Source: Candidatus Krumholzibacteriota bacterium (GTDB lineage Bacteria; Krumholzibacteriota; Krumholzibacteriia; Krumholzibacteriales; Krumholzibacteriaceae). From it: DNA of 53,360 bases. The stretch is from positions 1 to 53,360 of the forward strand of contig JAFGEZ010000037.1 of assembly GCA_016931295.1 (NCBI GenBank), read 5' to 3'. The first letter of the stretch is position 1. Each line of letters starts with the position of its first letter. The translations under genes and the position numbers were made by a program. Under the pieces are notes generated by a model that worked only from the letters and a program-made list of their open reading frames with translations, searched no databases and was not told the origin of the DNA. Shown here piece by piece: positions 33,253 through 41,485 of the stretch.

Positions 33253-33684
33253 CTACTGACCGCTGTTCAGCGTGATGATGACGTTGCCACCCTTGCCGGC
33301 GCCGGTGATCGAGTAGCCGATGTTGGTGCCGGCGGGAGCGAACGGCATGTAACCGGTCTGGCCCTCGGCCGCCGCGACGGCGTTCACGGGCTCGGTGGCG
33401 GCCTTCGTGAACGGGTTCTCGAGGAGGGCGGCGCCCGGAAGCATGTCGGTGATCGTATCGCCGCCGGGAGTGGTGTCGGCGTCGATGTTAGCGGCGTACA
33501 CGCCGTCGTTCTGGACCGCGAAATCCTCGGCGGCCAGCTGGACGGTGTGACAGTTGGACTTCACGGAGGCTTCCTTGGCGCGGGCCTGCATGTTGATGAA
33601 GTTCGGGATGGCGATCGCGGCCAGGATACCGATGATAACCACGACGATCATGAGCTCGATGAGGGTGAAACCCTTGTTGTTCAT
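33253..33684 (-). CDS. pilA: Type IV major pilin precursor, 143 aa
   Basis: Structural subunit of the pilus. The leader MNNKG is followed by the class III cleavage and methylation motif FTLIELMIVVVIIGILAAIA, with Phe+1 and Glu+5 of the mature protein. After the long N-terminal helix the globular part is short and Gly/Ala/Thr-rich with a single Cys (in SNCHTV), so there is no C-terminal disulphide loop of the Pseudomonas or Neisseria kind. ATG 33684 has AGGAGG at good spacing; an in-frame extension upstream would spoil the leader. Own sigma54 promoter predicted 114 nt upstream, own terminator downstream, as expected for an abundant subunit. Confidence 0.93.
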   Translation of the reverse strand: MNNKGFTLIELMIVVVIIGILAAIAIPNFINMQARAKEASVKSNCHTVQLAAEDFAVQNDGVYAANIDADTTPGGDTITDMLPGAALLENPFTKAATEPVNAVAAAEGQTGYMPFAPAGTNIGYSITGAGKGGNVIITLNSGQ

Positions 33685-33809
33685 CGAGGCACCTCCTTGT
33701 GCGTTTTCGCAAAGCCCTCGCGGGCCTTGTCGTCTCAGGTTTCCGGTCTTCACGAACCGTTTACTTCTCTTCCGCACCGGTCGCGGTAACCGGTCTCGAT
33801 TCAGGAATC

Positions 33810-33824
33810 GCAAGCATTGTGCCA
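33810..33824 (-). promoter_or_regulatory. Sigma54 (-24/-12) promoter of pilA
   Basis: TGGCAC-AATGC-TTGC on the minus strand (33824-33810) is a perfect match with correct GG-N10-GC spacing. Predicted start near 33798, with an untranslated leader of about 114 nt before the pilin ATG. Confidence 0.88.
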
Positions 33825-33943
33825 AACGTCATTCAGGATCTCGCCTTCCCAAACCCCCTTTTCTCATCAGGTTACGCATTCGCATATCGCTTCCGTTTCA
33901 TGGCCGGGGTCGATTTCTGCCCGGTCCGGCTCTCGTTCCGCAA

Positions 33944-33956
33944 TGCGCGAGGTCAG
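33944..33956 (-). promoter_or_regulatory. Candidate activator site, CTGACCTCGCGCA, upstream of pilA
   Basis: Minus-strand CTGACCTCGCGCA, about 152 nt upstream of the predicted pilA start and overlapping the pilR stop codon. It differs from the pilM copy only by transitions (three positions). A PilR enhancer is proposed; the evidence is the three-way resemblance. Confidence 0.35.
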
Positions 33957-35326
33957 CTTTCCGCCAACTCCCGTTCAAGCCCGTACCGCTGGATCTTGCG
34001 GTAGAGCGTCGAGGCGTTGATGCCGAGGATCGAGCTGGCCCGCTTCTTCTGCCAGTTCGTCTCCTCGAGGACGGAGATCAGGTACTCCTTCTCGAGTTCC
34101 TCGAGCGTCATCTGCGCCCGGTCCATCACGAGCCTGCGCCGCTGGCGGGAGAAATTCCGGATCTTCTCCGGCAGGTCCTCCACGCCGATCCCGTCGCCGT
34201 CCTGCAGTATCACGGCGCGCTCGACGATGTTCTCCAGTTCCCGCACGTTCCCCGGCCAGTCGTAGGAGCAGAGGAGCTCCATCGCCTCGTCCGAGATCGT
34301 CCTCTCCCGCCCGGTCTTCTCCGATGCGAACCGGAGGAAATGGCTGACGAGGAGGGGAATGTCGTCGCGCCGGTCCCGCAACGGCGGCAGGGCGACCGGG
34401 ATCACGTTGAGGCGGTAGTAGAGGTCGGTCCGGAAGCTCCCGTCGTTCACGGCCGCCTCGAGATCGGCGTTCGTCGCGGCGATCAGGCGCACGTTCACCT
34501 TGATCGGCGCCGTCCCGCCGACGGGGATGATCTCCCGTTCCTGGAGGACGCGGAGGAGCTTGACCTGGATCGCCGAGGAGGTCTCCCCCACCTCGTCGAG
34601 GAAGAAGGTGCCGCCGGAGGCGACCTTGAAGAGGCCCTCCTTGTCCTTGATCGCGCCGGTGAACGATCCCTTCACGTGGCCGAAGAGCTCGCTCTCCAGC
34701 AGGTTCTCCGGAAGGGCGCCGCAGTTGATCGTGACGAAGGGCGCGTCGACCCGGCTCGATCGGTAGTGGATCGCCCGGGCGATGAGCTCCTTGCCCGTCC
34801 CGCTCTCGCCGCAGATCATGATCGTGCTGTCCGTGTCGGCCACCTTGTCGACGAGGTCGAAGACCTCCTGTATCTCCTCGCTCTTGCCGATGATCTCCCT
34901 GAAATCGCTCTTCTTCTTGAGCTGCTTCTTGAGGAAGGTGTTCTCGCTCTTCACCTTGTGGATGTCGAGCGCGTTGCGGACGACCATCTTGATCTCTTCG
35001 TTCTTGGCGGCCCGCTTGATCAGGTAATAGAAGGCGCCGTGGTTGAGCGCGTCGATCGCCGTCTTCTGCGACGCGTACGCCGTCATGATGATGACGGGAA
35101 GCGCGGGATCGATCTCCTTGATCGCGGAGAGGACCTCGATGCCGTCCATCCCCTCCATGCGGATGTCGGTGATGACGACGTCGAAATTCGACGTCGCGGC
35201 CGCCTTGACCGCCTTCCTGCCGTCGCTGAACGTCTTGACGTCGTACCCTTCCTTCTTGAGCATGATCGACAGGTACTGGCACATGCTCTTCTCGTCGTCG
35301 ACGATCATTATCCGTTCGCCTGCCAT
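33953..35326 (-). CDS. pilR: Sigma54-dependent response regulator PilR, 457 aa
   Basis: NtrC-family activator. Receiver domain about 1-120 with acidic pocket DD (10-11), phospho-acceptor D54 and Lys104. AAA+ domain with Walker A GESGTGKE (173-180), the sigma54-contact loop GSFTGA (220-225; Ala to Ser relative to GAFTGA, a form I recall from PilR proteins) and Walker B FFLDE. C-terminal Fis-type helix-turn-helix ASSILGINASTLYRKIQRYG. ATG 35326 is chosen as the start of the receiver fold; its ribosome-binding site is poor, so coupling to pilS 19 nt upstream is likely. It is expected to activate the three sigma54 promoters in this cluster, including that of its own operon. Confidence 0.93.
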   Translation of the reverse strand: MAGERIMIVDDEKSMCQYLSIMLKKEGYDVKTFSDGRKAVKAAATSNFDVVITDIRMEGMDGIEVLSAIKEIDPALPVIIMTAYASQKTAIDALNHGAFYYLIKRAAKNEEIKMVVRNALDIHKVKSENTFLKKQLKKKSDFREIIGKSEEIQEVFDLVDKVADTDSTIMICGESGTGKELIARAIHYRSSRVDAPFVTINCGALPENLLESELFGHVKGSFTGAIKDKEGLFKVASGGTFFLDEVGETSSAIQVKLLRVLQEREIIPVGGTAPIKVNVRLIAATNADLEAAVNDGSFRTDLYYRLNVIPVALPPLRDRRDDIPLLVSHFLRFASEKTGRERTISDEAMELLCSYDWPGNVRELENIVERAVILQDGDGIGVEDLPEKIRNFSRQRRRLVMDRAQMTLEELEKEYLISVLEETNWQKKRASSILGINASTLYRKIQRYGLERELAES

Positions 35327-35345
35327 ATACGCGACCCCCGTCCGT

Positions 35346-37088
35346 TCAGACGCCCTGCATCGTTTCGAAAATCTCGTGTATCGTTTCCATGTCCTCCTCC
35401 GCCGGCGCGCCGCCGATCGGCAGGAAGACGGAGAAGACCGTCCCGGTCTCGTCGCTTCGCACCTCGATCGCCCCGCCGTGGCTCTCGACGATCCTTGCCG
35501 AGATGGCAAGTCCGAGCCCCGTCCCGGCCCCCTTCGTGGTAAAGAACGGCTCGAAGACGCGCGGAAGCACGTCCGCCGGGATCGGCGGGCCGTCGTTGGC
35601 CATGTCGATCCGGACGCACTCGGTCGGCGTCTTCTCCTCCCCCAGGGGATGTACGGCAGCCCGGAGCCCGATCGAGATCCGCCCCTTCCGCCCCACCGCA
35701 TCGCACGCATTCAGGCCGATGTTGAGGAAGACCTGCCTGATGAGCTCGTCGTCGGCCATGATGCGCATCCCGCACGTCCGGCATTCCAGTTTCATGTCGA
35801 TCGCCCGGTTGTCCGGGGACGAATGCCGCAGCAGGGTGAGCACCTCATCGAGATAGCGCTCGATGTCGACGGACGAGAAATCCGGGTGCTTGAGCCGCGC
35901 GTACTCGAGGAAATCCGAGATGATGTTGTCGAGACGCTCCGATTCCCGGATGATGAGATCCATGAGATCGCGGTTCTCCCCGCTCGTGTCGAGCTCCTCG
36001 GCGAGCATCTGGATCGAGCCGCAGATCGACGCGAGGGGCGCGCGCACCTCGTGGGCGATCGCAGCGGAGAGCTCGCCGACCGCCGCCATCTTGTCGCCCC
36101 ACCGGATCCGCTCGCGCATGCGGCGCACCTCGGTGAGGTCCTGGAAGAGGGCGATGACGCCGCGCGATTCCCCGTTCTCGTCGAGCAGCGAGGAGATGCT
36201 GAGCCCGAGCGGCATGACGCCGCCCCCGACCCGCTCCACCTCGATTTCCTGCCGCCTCCTCGGCTCGCCGGTGGCGAGCCCGAAGGAGAGCGCATCGACG
36301 AGCGGCTTCATGCGCCCGGCGACCTCCTCGATTGCTTGGCCGCCGTACTCGGCGTTTGCGTCGAGGCCGAGTATCCGCAGGGCGGCGGGATTGATCGTGA
36401 CGATCTCCCCGCACGTGTCGGTGACGATGAGCCCGGAGCTCATGTTCGCCACGATATTGTCCGTGCTGAGCTGGATGCGCCGGATCTCCCGATCGCGGTC
36501 GGCGAGCTGCTCGCTCTTCCTGCTGATCCGCCGCGAGTACCAGCCGCTCGCGAGACCGGTGAACACGAAGACGGCCATGTGCAGGTAGCCGCGGACGAGC
36601 GGATGCTGTATGGCCACGTTCCGCGCGGAGAACCCGTCGGCGGGCAACGCGATCCATCCCCCCAGCTCGAGGGCGGTGTAGATGATGTACGCCGACGAGG
36701 CGAGCACGGCGGTCATCGTCCCGCCGAAGACCCGGAACCAGGTGCCGCTCGCCAGGATCGGCAGGACGTAGAGGATCGTGAAGTTCGAGGCCGATCCGCC
36801 GCTGCAATGCATGATGGCGGTGAGCACGGCGAGATCGATCGCCGTATGCAGCCAGAGGGCCGTCGAGAAGGAGATCCCGGCCCGGAAGGCGAGGTAGACC
36901 CCGCCCGTCGAGAGGTAGAAAACGCCGAGCAGGCTGTACAGCGCCACGAGCGACAGGGGACGGCGGTCGATCTGGAGGGCCATGATCGCGGCCCCCACGA
37001 CGACCGTCGCCACGACGAGCCGCAGCACGGACACTCTTCTCAGCTTCCCCTCGTCCACGGGGGAAAACGCACGCGGAAACGCCTTCAT
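35346..37088 (-). CDS. pilS: Membrane sensor histidine kinase PilS, 580 aa
   Basis: Partner of PilR. About six transmembrane segments lie in residues 20-185, with almost no periplasmic loop, typical of PilS, which is thought to sense pilin in the membrane. A PAS domain (about 205-320: NIVANMSSGLIVTDTCGEIVTINPAA) is followed by HisKA with AHEVRAPLASI (H346) and an ATPase domain with the N-box QVFLNIGLNACDAV, then GTGLGLAISARIVESHGG. ATG 37088 follows GGAAGGA; a TTG start further upstream would overlap pilC more deeply and is less likely. Confidence 0.92.
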   Translation of the reverse strand: MKAFPRAFSPVDEGKLRRVSVLRLVVATVVVGAAIMALQIDRRPLSLVALYSLLGVFYLSTGGVYLAFRAGISFSTALWLHTAIDLAVLTAIMHCSGGSASNFTILYVLPILASGTWFRVFGGTMTAVLASSAYIIYTALELGGWIALPADGFSARNVAIQHPLVRGYLHMAVFVFTGLASGWYSRRISRKSEQLADRDREIRRIQLSTDNIVANMSSGLIVTDTCGEIVTINPAALRILGLDANAEYGGQAIEEVAGRMKPLVDALSFGLATGEPRRRQEIEVERVGGGVMPLGLSISSLLDENGESRGVIALFQDLTEVRRMRERIRWGDKMAAVGELSAAIAHEVRAPLASICGSIQMLAEELDTSGENRDLMDLIIRESERLDNIISDFLEYARLKHPDFSSVDIERYLDEVLTLLRHSSPDNRAIDMKLECRTCGMRIMADDELIRQVFLNIGLNACDAVGRKGRISIGLRAAVHPLGEEKTPTECVRIDMANDGPPIPADVLPRVFEPFFTTKGAGTGLGLAISARIVESHGGAIEVRSDETGTVFSVFLPIGGAPAEEDMETIHEIFETMQGV

Positions 37089-37104
37089 CGGGCCGTCCTT
37101 CCGG

Positions 37105-38313
37105 TTACCCGGCAACGACTGTCACGAGCTTGAACATCGGCAGGTACATCGCGATCAGCATGCCGCCGACGATGGCGCCCATGAATACGATCATGATCGG
37201 CTCGATCGCCGCGGTGAGCGCGTCGACGGCGTTGTCGACCTCCGTGTCGTAGAAGTCGGCGACCTTCTCGAGCATCTCGTCGAGGGCGCCGGTCTGTTCG
37301 CCGACGCCGATCATCTGGACGACCATCGGCGGGAACACGCCGCACTTCTTCAACGGGTCGGCGATCGTGTTTCCCTCGCTGATGCTCTGCCGCGTCTCGA
37401 CGACCGCGTTCTCGATCACCTTGTTTCCCGACGTGCGGGCGGTGATCTCGAGGCCGTTGAGGATCGGGACGCCGCTGGCGATGAGGGTGCCGAGCGTCCG
37501 GGTGAACCGGGCGACGGCCCCCTTGCGGATGACCTGGCCGAGGATGGGGATCCTGAGGAGCAGCTTGTCGATCCGCAACCGGCCCGCATCGGTCTTGTAG
37601 AAGCGCTTGATGAAAATGAACGAGCCGACCCCGATGGCGAGCAGCAGGTACCAGTTCGCACGGAGGAAATCGCTCAGCATCATGACGATGCGGGTCGGGA
37701 GCGGCAGCGAGCCGCCGAAGTCGGTGAACATCTGGGCGAAGGTCGGAATGATGACCATCAGCATGAAGATCGTCGCGCCGATCGCCACGCAGAAGACGAT
37801 CGTCGGGTAGGTCATCGCGCTCTTGATCTTCGCCTTGAGGGCATCGGCCTTCTCCAGGTAGACGGCGAGCCGGTTGAGGATCACGTCGAGGATACCCCCC
37901 GCCTCGCCGGCGTCGATCATGTTGACGAAGAGGTCGGAGAAGCATTCGTGCTTCTTCAGGGCCTCCGCGAGCGTCGCCCCGGACTCGACGTCGCTCATCA
38001 CCTCCGTGACGATCTTCTTGAAGGACGGTTTCTCCAGCTGCGCGGAGAGGATGTCGAGGCATTGCACCATCGGCAACCCGGCGTTGATCATCGTCGCGAA
38101 CTGCCGCGTGAAGATGCCGAGGTCCTTCGTCGTGATCCGGTTCTTGAGCCCGAAGCTGACGTTGATGTCCTTCGGCTTGTGCCGGATGTGCGTGATGATG
38201 ATCTTGCGCTTGCGCAGGTAGTTGATCAGCTCCTGCTTGTTCTCGGCCAGGTATTCCCCCGAGAGGACCTCGCCCGTCGGAGTCCTGCCTTTCCAGATGT
38301 ATGTCGTGGCCAT
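37105..38313 (-). CDS. pilC: Type IV pilus inner-membrane platform protein PilC, 402 aa
   Basis: Integral membrane core of the pilus motor, related to GspF. It starts MATTYIWKGRTPTGEVLSGE and has two homologous GspF domains, each with a motif of the kind FTRQFATMINAGLPMVQCLDIL and FTRTLGTLIASGVPILNGLEI, and transmembrane segments between and after them. EAGGILDVILNRLAVYLEK and GEQTGALDEMLEKVADFYD are the matching second motifs. Eighteen nt separate it from pilT; it ends 16 nt before pilS. Confidence 0.95.
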   Translation of the reverse strand: MATTYIWKGRTPTGEVLSGEYLAENKQELINYLRKRKIIITHIRHKPKDINVSFGLKNRITTKDLGIFTRQFATMINAGLPMVQCLDILSAQLEKPSFKKIVTEVMSDVESGATLAEALKKHECFSDLFVNMIDAGEAGGILDVILNRLAVYLEKADALKAKIKSAMTYPTIVFCVAIGATIFMLMVIIPTFAQMFTDFGGSLPLPTRIVMMLSDFLRANWYLLLAIGVGSFIFIKRFYKTDAGRLRIDKLLLRIPILGQVIRKGAVARFTRTLGTLIASGVPILNGLEITARTSGNKVIENAVVETRQSISEGNTIADPLKKCGVFPPMVVQMIGVGEQTGALDEMLEKVADFYDTEVDNAVDALTAAIEPIMIVFMGAIVGGMLIAMYLPMFKLVTVVAG

Positions 38314-38331
38314 CGGTATTCCCCTCTCGTG

Positions 38332-39426
38332 CTATTTGCGGCTGTGCTGGAAATCGCGCGTGCCGGCGCGATCCCCCATCATCTGCTGGAGTTCGATCGG
38401 GTCGGAGCTCCGCCTGACCGCCTCGTCCATCGATATCTGGCGATTGACGTACGCGTTGAAGAGCGACTGGTTCATCGTCTGCATCCCGTACTTCTGCCCG
38501 GCCTGCATCAGTCCGTAGATCTGGTGGATCTTGTCGTCGCGGATCGTCGCGCGGATACCCGGCGTGCAGACCATCACCTCCGAGACGAGCACGCGCCCGC
38601 GCCCGGAGATGTGCGGAACGAGCTGCTGCGTGACGACGCCCTCGAGGACGAAGGCGAGTTGCGCGCGCACCTGCGCCTGCTGCGTCGGCGGGAAGTTGTC
38701 GACGATGCGGTTGATCGACTCGAAGGTCGAGTTGGTATGCAGGGTGGCGAGGGCGAGATGCCCCGTCTCGGCGATCGTGAGCGCCGCCTGCATCGTCTCG
38801 AGATCGCGCATCTCGCCGATCAGGATCACGTCGGGATCCTGCCGGAGGACGTACTTGAGCGCCCGCGCGAAGGTTTCGGTGTCGGCCCGCACCTCGCGCT
38901 GGTTCACGATGCACTTCTTGTGCTGGTGGATGTATTCGATCGGGTCCTCGATGGTGATCACGTGGCCGAAGCGCTCGCAGTTGATCTTGTCGATCAGGGA
39001 AGCGAGGGTCGTCGACTTGCCGCTGCCCGTCGGCCCCGTGACGAGGAGGAGCCCCTTCTGCTTCTCGGCGAACGTCTCCACGACGGGAGGAAGGCCGAGC
39101 GTCTTGAATTCGAGGATCTCGTAGGGGATCTGCCGTATCGCGACGCTCGTCACGCCCCGCTGCTGGAAGACGTTCGCGCGGAAACGAGAGAGCCCCTGCA
39201 CGCCGAAGGAGAAATCGAGCTCCTTCTCGTTCTCGAAACGTTTCTGCTGCTCCTCGGTGAGAACGCTGTAGGCGATCTGCTTGCAGACCTCCGGCGTCAT
39301 GACCGGGTGCGTCGTCTTGGCGAGGAGACCGTCGACGCGCAGCATCGGCGGCACGCCGGCGGTGAGATGCAGATCGCTCGCCTTCTTGTCGATCATCTCC
39401 TGGAGCAGATCTCTCAGATTCAACAT
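38332..39426 (-). CDS. pilT: Pilus retraction ATPase PilT, 364 aa
   Basis: Hexameric motor that depolymerises the pilus and drives twitching. N-terminal PAS-like domain (KKASDLHLTAGVPPMLRVDG), then Walker A GPTGSGKST, the Asp box IEDPIEYIH, Walker B ILIGEMRD and His box HLALATLHTNS. An AIRQIP motif (AIRNIP in most PilT) occurs in the C-terminal domain interface. The presence of both pilB and pilT means dynamic, retractile pili and so probably surface motility. Confidence 0.96.
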   Translation of the reverse strand: MLNLRDLLQEMIDKKASDLHLTAGVPPMLRVDGLLAKTTHPVMTPEVCKQIAYSVLTEEQQKRFENEKELDFSFGVQGLSRFRANVFQQRGVTSVAIRQIPYEILEFKTLGLPPVVETFAEKQKGLLLVTGPTGSGKSTTLASLIDKINCERFGHVITIEDPIEYIHQHKKCIVNQREVRADTETFARALKYVLRQDPDVILIGEMRDLETMQAALTIAETGHLALATLHTNSTFESINRIVDNFPPTQQAQVRAQLAFVLEGVVTQQLVPHISGRGRVLVSEVMVCTPGIRATIRDDKIHQIYGLMQAGQKYGMQTMNQSLFNAYVNRQISMDEAVRRSSDPIELQQMMGDRAGTRDFQHSRK

Positions 39427-39456
39427 CGCGTGTCATCTCCCCACCGGCCTCGCCGG

Positions 39457-41136
39457 TCAGTGATCGGTCGTCTCACGAAGGACCTCCTCGAGCGAGGTGA
39501 TCCCTTCTTTCAGTTTGAGGATCCCGTCCGCCCGGAGCGTCAGCATCCCCTCCTTGACCGCCTGCTGCTTGATCTCCGTGGTCGATGCGCGATCGAGGAT
39601 CATCTGCCTGACCTCCTCGCTGATCGGCATGACCTCGTAGAGCCCGGTACGTCCCTTGTATCCCGTGCCGGAACACTTCGGGCACCCGATGGGCTCGTAT
39701 ATCGTGAAGGGCTGCGCGTTGGCGATCCCGAGCTCGCGCATGGCCTCCGGATGGATCTCCTTCTCCTTCTTGCACTGGGGGCAGAGGCGCCGGATGAGCC
39801 GCTGCGCCTGGATGAGATTCGTCGACGACGCGACGAGGAAGGGTTCGATCCCCATGTCGATCATCCGGTTGATCGTGCTCGGCGCGTCATTCGTGTGAAG
39901 GGTGCTCAGCACGAGGTGGCCGGTGAGCGCCGCCTTGACGGCGATCGACGCCGTCTCGAGATCGCGGATCTCGCCGACCATGACGATATTGGGGTCCTGC
40001 CGGAGGAAGGCCTTGAGGGCCGAAGCGAAGGTGAGGCCGATCTCCTCGTGCACGTTGACCTGGTTGATCCCGTCGATGTTGTACTCGACCGGGTCCTCGG
40101 CGGTCATGATGTTCGATTCGGGCAGATTGATCTTGGCGAGCGCCGAGTAGAGCGTCGTCGTCTTGCCGCTGCCCGTCGGGCCTGTTACGAGCACCATCCC
40201 GTAGGGGGATTCGATCGCCTTGTTGAGGACATCCAGCGCCTCGGGCTGGAACCCGAGCTTGGTGAGATCGATCTCGAGGTTGCTCTTGTCGAGAATACGC
40301 ATCACGACCTTCTCGCCGAAGATCGTCGGCAGCGTGCTCACGCGGAGGTCGATCTGCTTCGAGCCGATCCGGATCTTGATACGGCCGTCCTGGGGGACCC
40401 GCTTCTCGGCGATGTCCAGCTCGGCCATGATCTTCAGGCGCGAGATCATCGCCCCCTTCATCTTGATCGGCGGGGACATCATCTCGTGGAGCATGCCGTC
40501 GATGCGGAAGCGAACGCGGAGCTGCTTCTCGAACGGCTCGATATGGATATCGCTCGCCCCTTTGTTGACCGCGTCGGAGATGAGGGTATTGACGAGCTTG
40601 ACGACGGGGGCGTCCTCGTTCTGCGCTTCGGCGAGCCCGAGATCGTCGTCGACGTCCTCGACGATCTCGAAATCCTCCTCCATGTCCCGCATCACCTCGG
40701 CCAGCGAATCGGCCGAGTCGTAGAAGCGGTCGATGGCGCGCTTGATCGCCGTCTCGGTGGCGACGACCGGGCGGACCTCGAGCCCCGTGATGAACTTGAT
40801 GTCGTCGATCGCGAAGATGTTGTCCGGGTTCGCCATCGCCACGGTGAGGATCCTGCCCTCGCGGCTGACGGGAACGACCTGGAATTTCGTGGCGACCTCG
40901 GACGGGATCAACTCGACGGAATGGTCGGCGGGCTGCAGGTCGTCGAGATCGACGGCGGGCACCTGGTAGAGCTGGGAGAGGAACTCCGAGAACGCCTGTT
41001 CGGAGATGGCCCCCGTCTTTACGAGGTTGTATCCGAGGCTTCCCCCGGAGCGTCCCTGCTCCGAGACCGCCAGCTCGAGCTGGTCCTTGCTTATCAGGCT
41101 GGAATCCAGCAGCTGGTTGGCTATCGTTTCCTTCAA
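39457..41136 (-). CDS. pilB: Pilus extension ATPase PilB, 559 aa
   Basis: GspE/PilB-family motor for pilus polymerisation. It has an N-terminal MshEN-type domain (LLDSSLISKDQLELA ... FSEFLSQLYQVPAVDLDDL; this fold can bind cyclic-di-GMP in some relatives), an Asp/Glu-rich linker, the catalytic domain with GASDIHIEP, Walker A GPTGSGKTTT, VGEIRD and HLVLSTLHTNDA, and the zinc-binding C4 element CPQC ... CPKCSGTGYKG. A TTG start at 41136 with GGAGG at 6 nt is clearly better than the in-frame GTG at 41208. First gene of pilB-T-C-S-R with a sigma54 promoter. Confidence 0.94.
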   Translation of the reverse strand: MKETIANQLLDSSLISKDQLELAVSEQGRSGGSLGYNLVKTGAISEQAFSEFLSQLYQVPAVDLDDLQPADHSVELIPSEVATKFQVVPVSREGRILTVAMANPDNIFAIDDIKFITGLEVRPVVATETAIKRAIDRFYDSADSLAEVMRDMEEDFEIVEDVDDDLGLAEAQNEDAPVVKLVNTLISDAVNKGASDIHIEPFEKQLRVRFRIDGMLHEMMSPPIKMKGAMISRLKIMAELDIAEKRVPQDGRIKIRIGSKQIDLRVSTLPTIFGEKVVMRILDKSNLEIDLTKLGFQPEALDVLNKAIESPYGMVLVTGPTGSGKTTTLYSALAKINLPESNIMTAEDPVEYNIDGINQVNVHEEIGLTFASALKAFLRQDPNIVMVGEIRDLETASIAVKAALTGHLVLSTLHTNDAPSTINRMIDMGIEPFLVASSTNLIQAQRLIRRLCPQCKKEKEIHPEAMRELGIANAQPFTIYEPIGCPKCSGTGYKGRTGLYEVMPISEEVRQMILDRASTTEIKQQAVKEGMLTLRADGILKLKEGITSLEEVLRETTDH

Positions 41137-41259
41137 GGATTTCCTCCGACCGGTATCAGGTCCCCCCCGCGACGGTGCAATTCCCCGACCGGCGCGTGGG
41201 GACAACACACCCCTTCAATCGGAAATCATGGCTCGACATTTATCAGAAAATGCCCGGCT

Positions 41260-41274
41260 GCAATATTCTTGCCA
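41260..41274 (-). promoter_or_regulatory. Sigma54 (-24/-12) promoter of pilB-T-C-S-R
   Basis: TGGCAA-GAATA-TTGC on the minus strand (41274-41260), one deviation from consensus (C to A at the end of the -24 box). Predicted start near 41248, leader about 112 nt to the TTG start of pilB. The rest of 41137-41481 holds the hairpin cluster described separately and no gene. Confidence 0.8.
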
Positions 41275-41342
41275 CCGGGCACGATTCTCGTTATCAAGTT
41301 CTATCGCAGGGAGTTATACGATTCGCAAGGGGTCACGCGAGG

Positions 41343-41435
41343 GCACGGAAACAGGCAGTTTTCCGTGCGCCGGCCACGGGAACCGGCCGCCGGGAATCCG
41401 GTGGCCGCCTTCGGCGGACGCCGGCCCGCCGGCGT
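41343..41435. repeat. Cluster of hairpins between the TonB receptor and pilB promoter
   Basis: GCACGGAAA (41343-41351) with TTTCCGTGC (41360-41368); CGGCCGCCGG with CCGGTGGCCG (about 41384-41407, one mismatch); CCGCC-TT-GGCGG-type stem near 41406-41418; CGCCGGC-CC-GCCGGCG (41420-41435). No T run follows on either strand. Probably the structured 3' end of the TonB-receptor mRNA. Confidence 0.5.
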
Positions 41436-41472
41436 ACGCGGAGACGCGCATCGTGCGAGCCGGGTTGCGAAT

Positions 41473-41485
41473 TGCACGAGATCAG
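41473..41485 (-). promoter_or_regulatory. Candidate activator site, CTGATCTCGTGCA, upstream of pilB
   Basis: Minus-strand CTGATCTCGTGCA overlaps the stop codon of the TonB-receptor gene, about 231 nt upstream of the predicted pilB start. It differs from the pilM copy at one position. Distance is long but acceptable for sigma54 enhancers. Confidence 0.35.

Noticed and set aside
33253-33825. Pilin with a 47-residue N-terminal extension
   Set aside because: The extension would remove the short prepilin leader and run through the sigma54 leader. The ATG at 33684 has a strong ribosome-binding site and a perfect prepilin leader.
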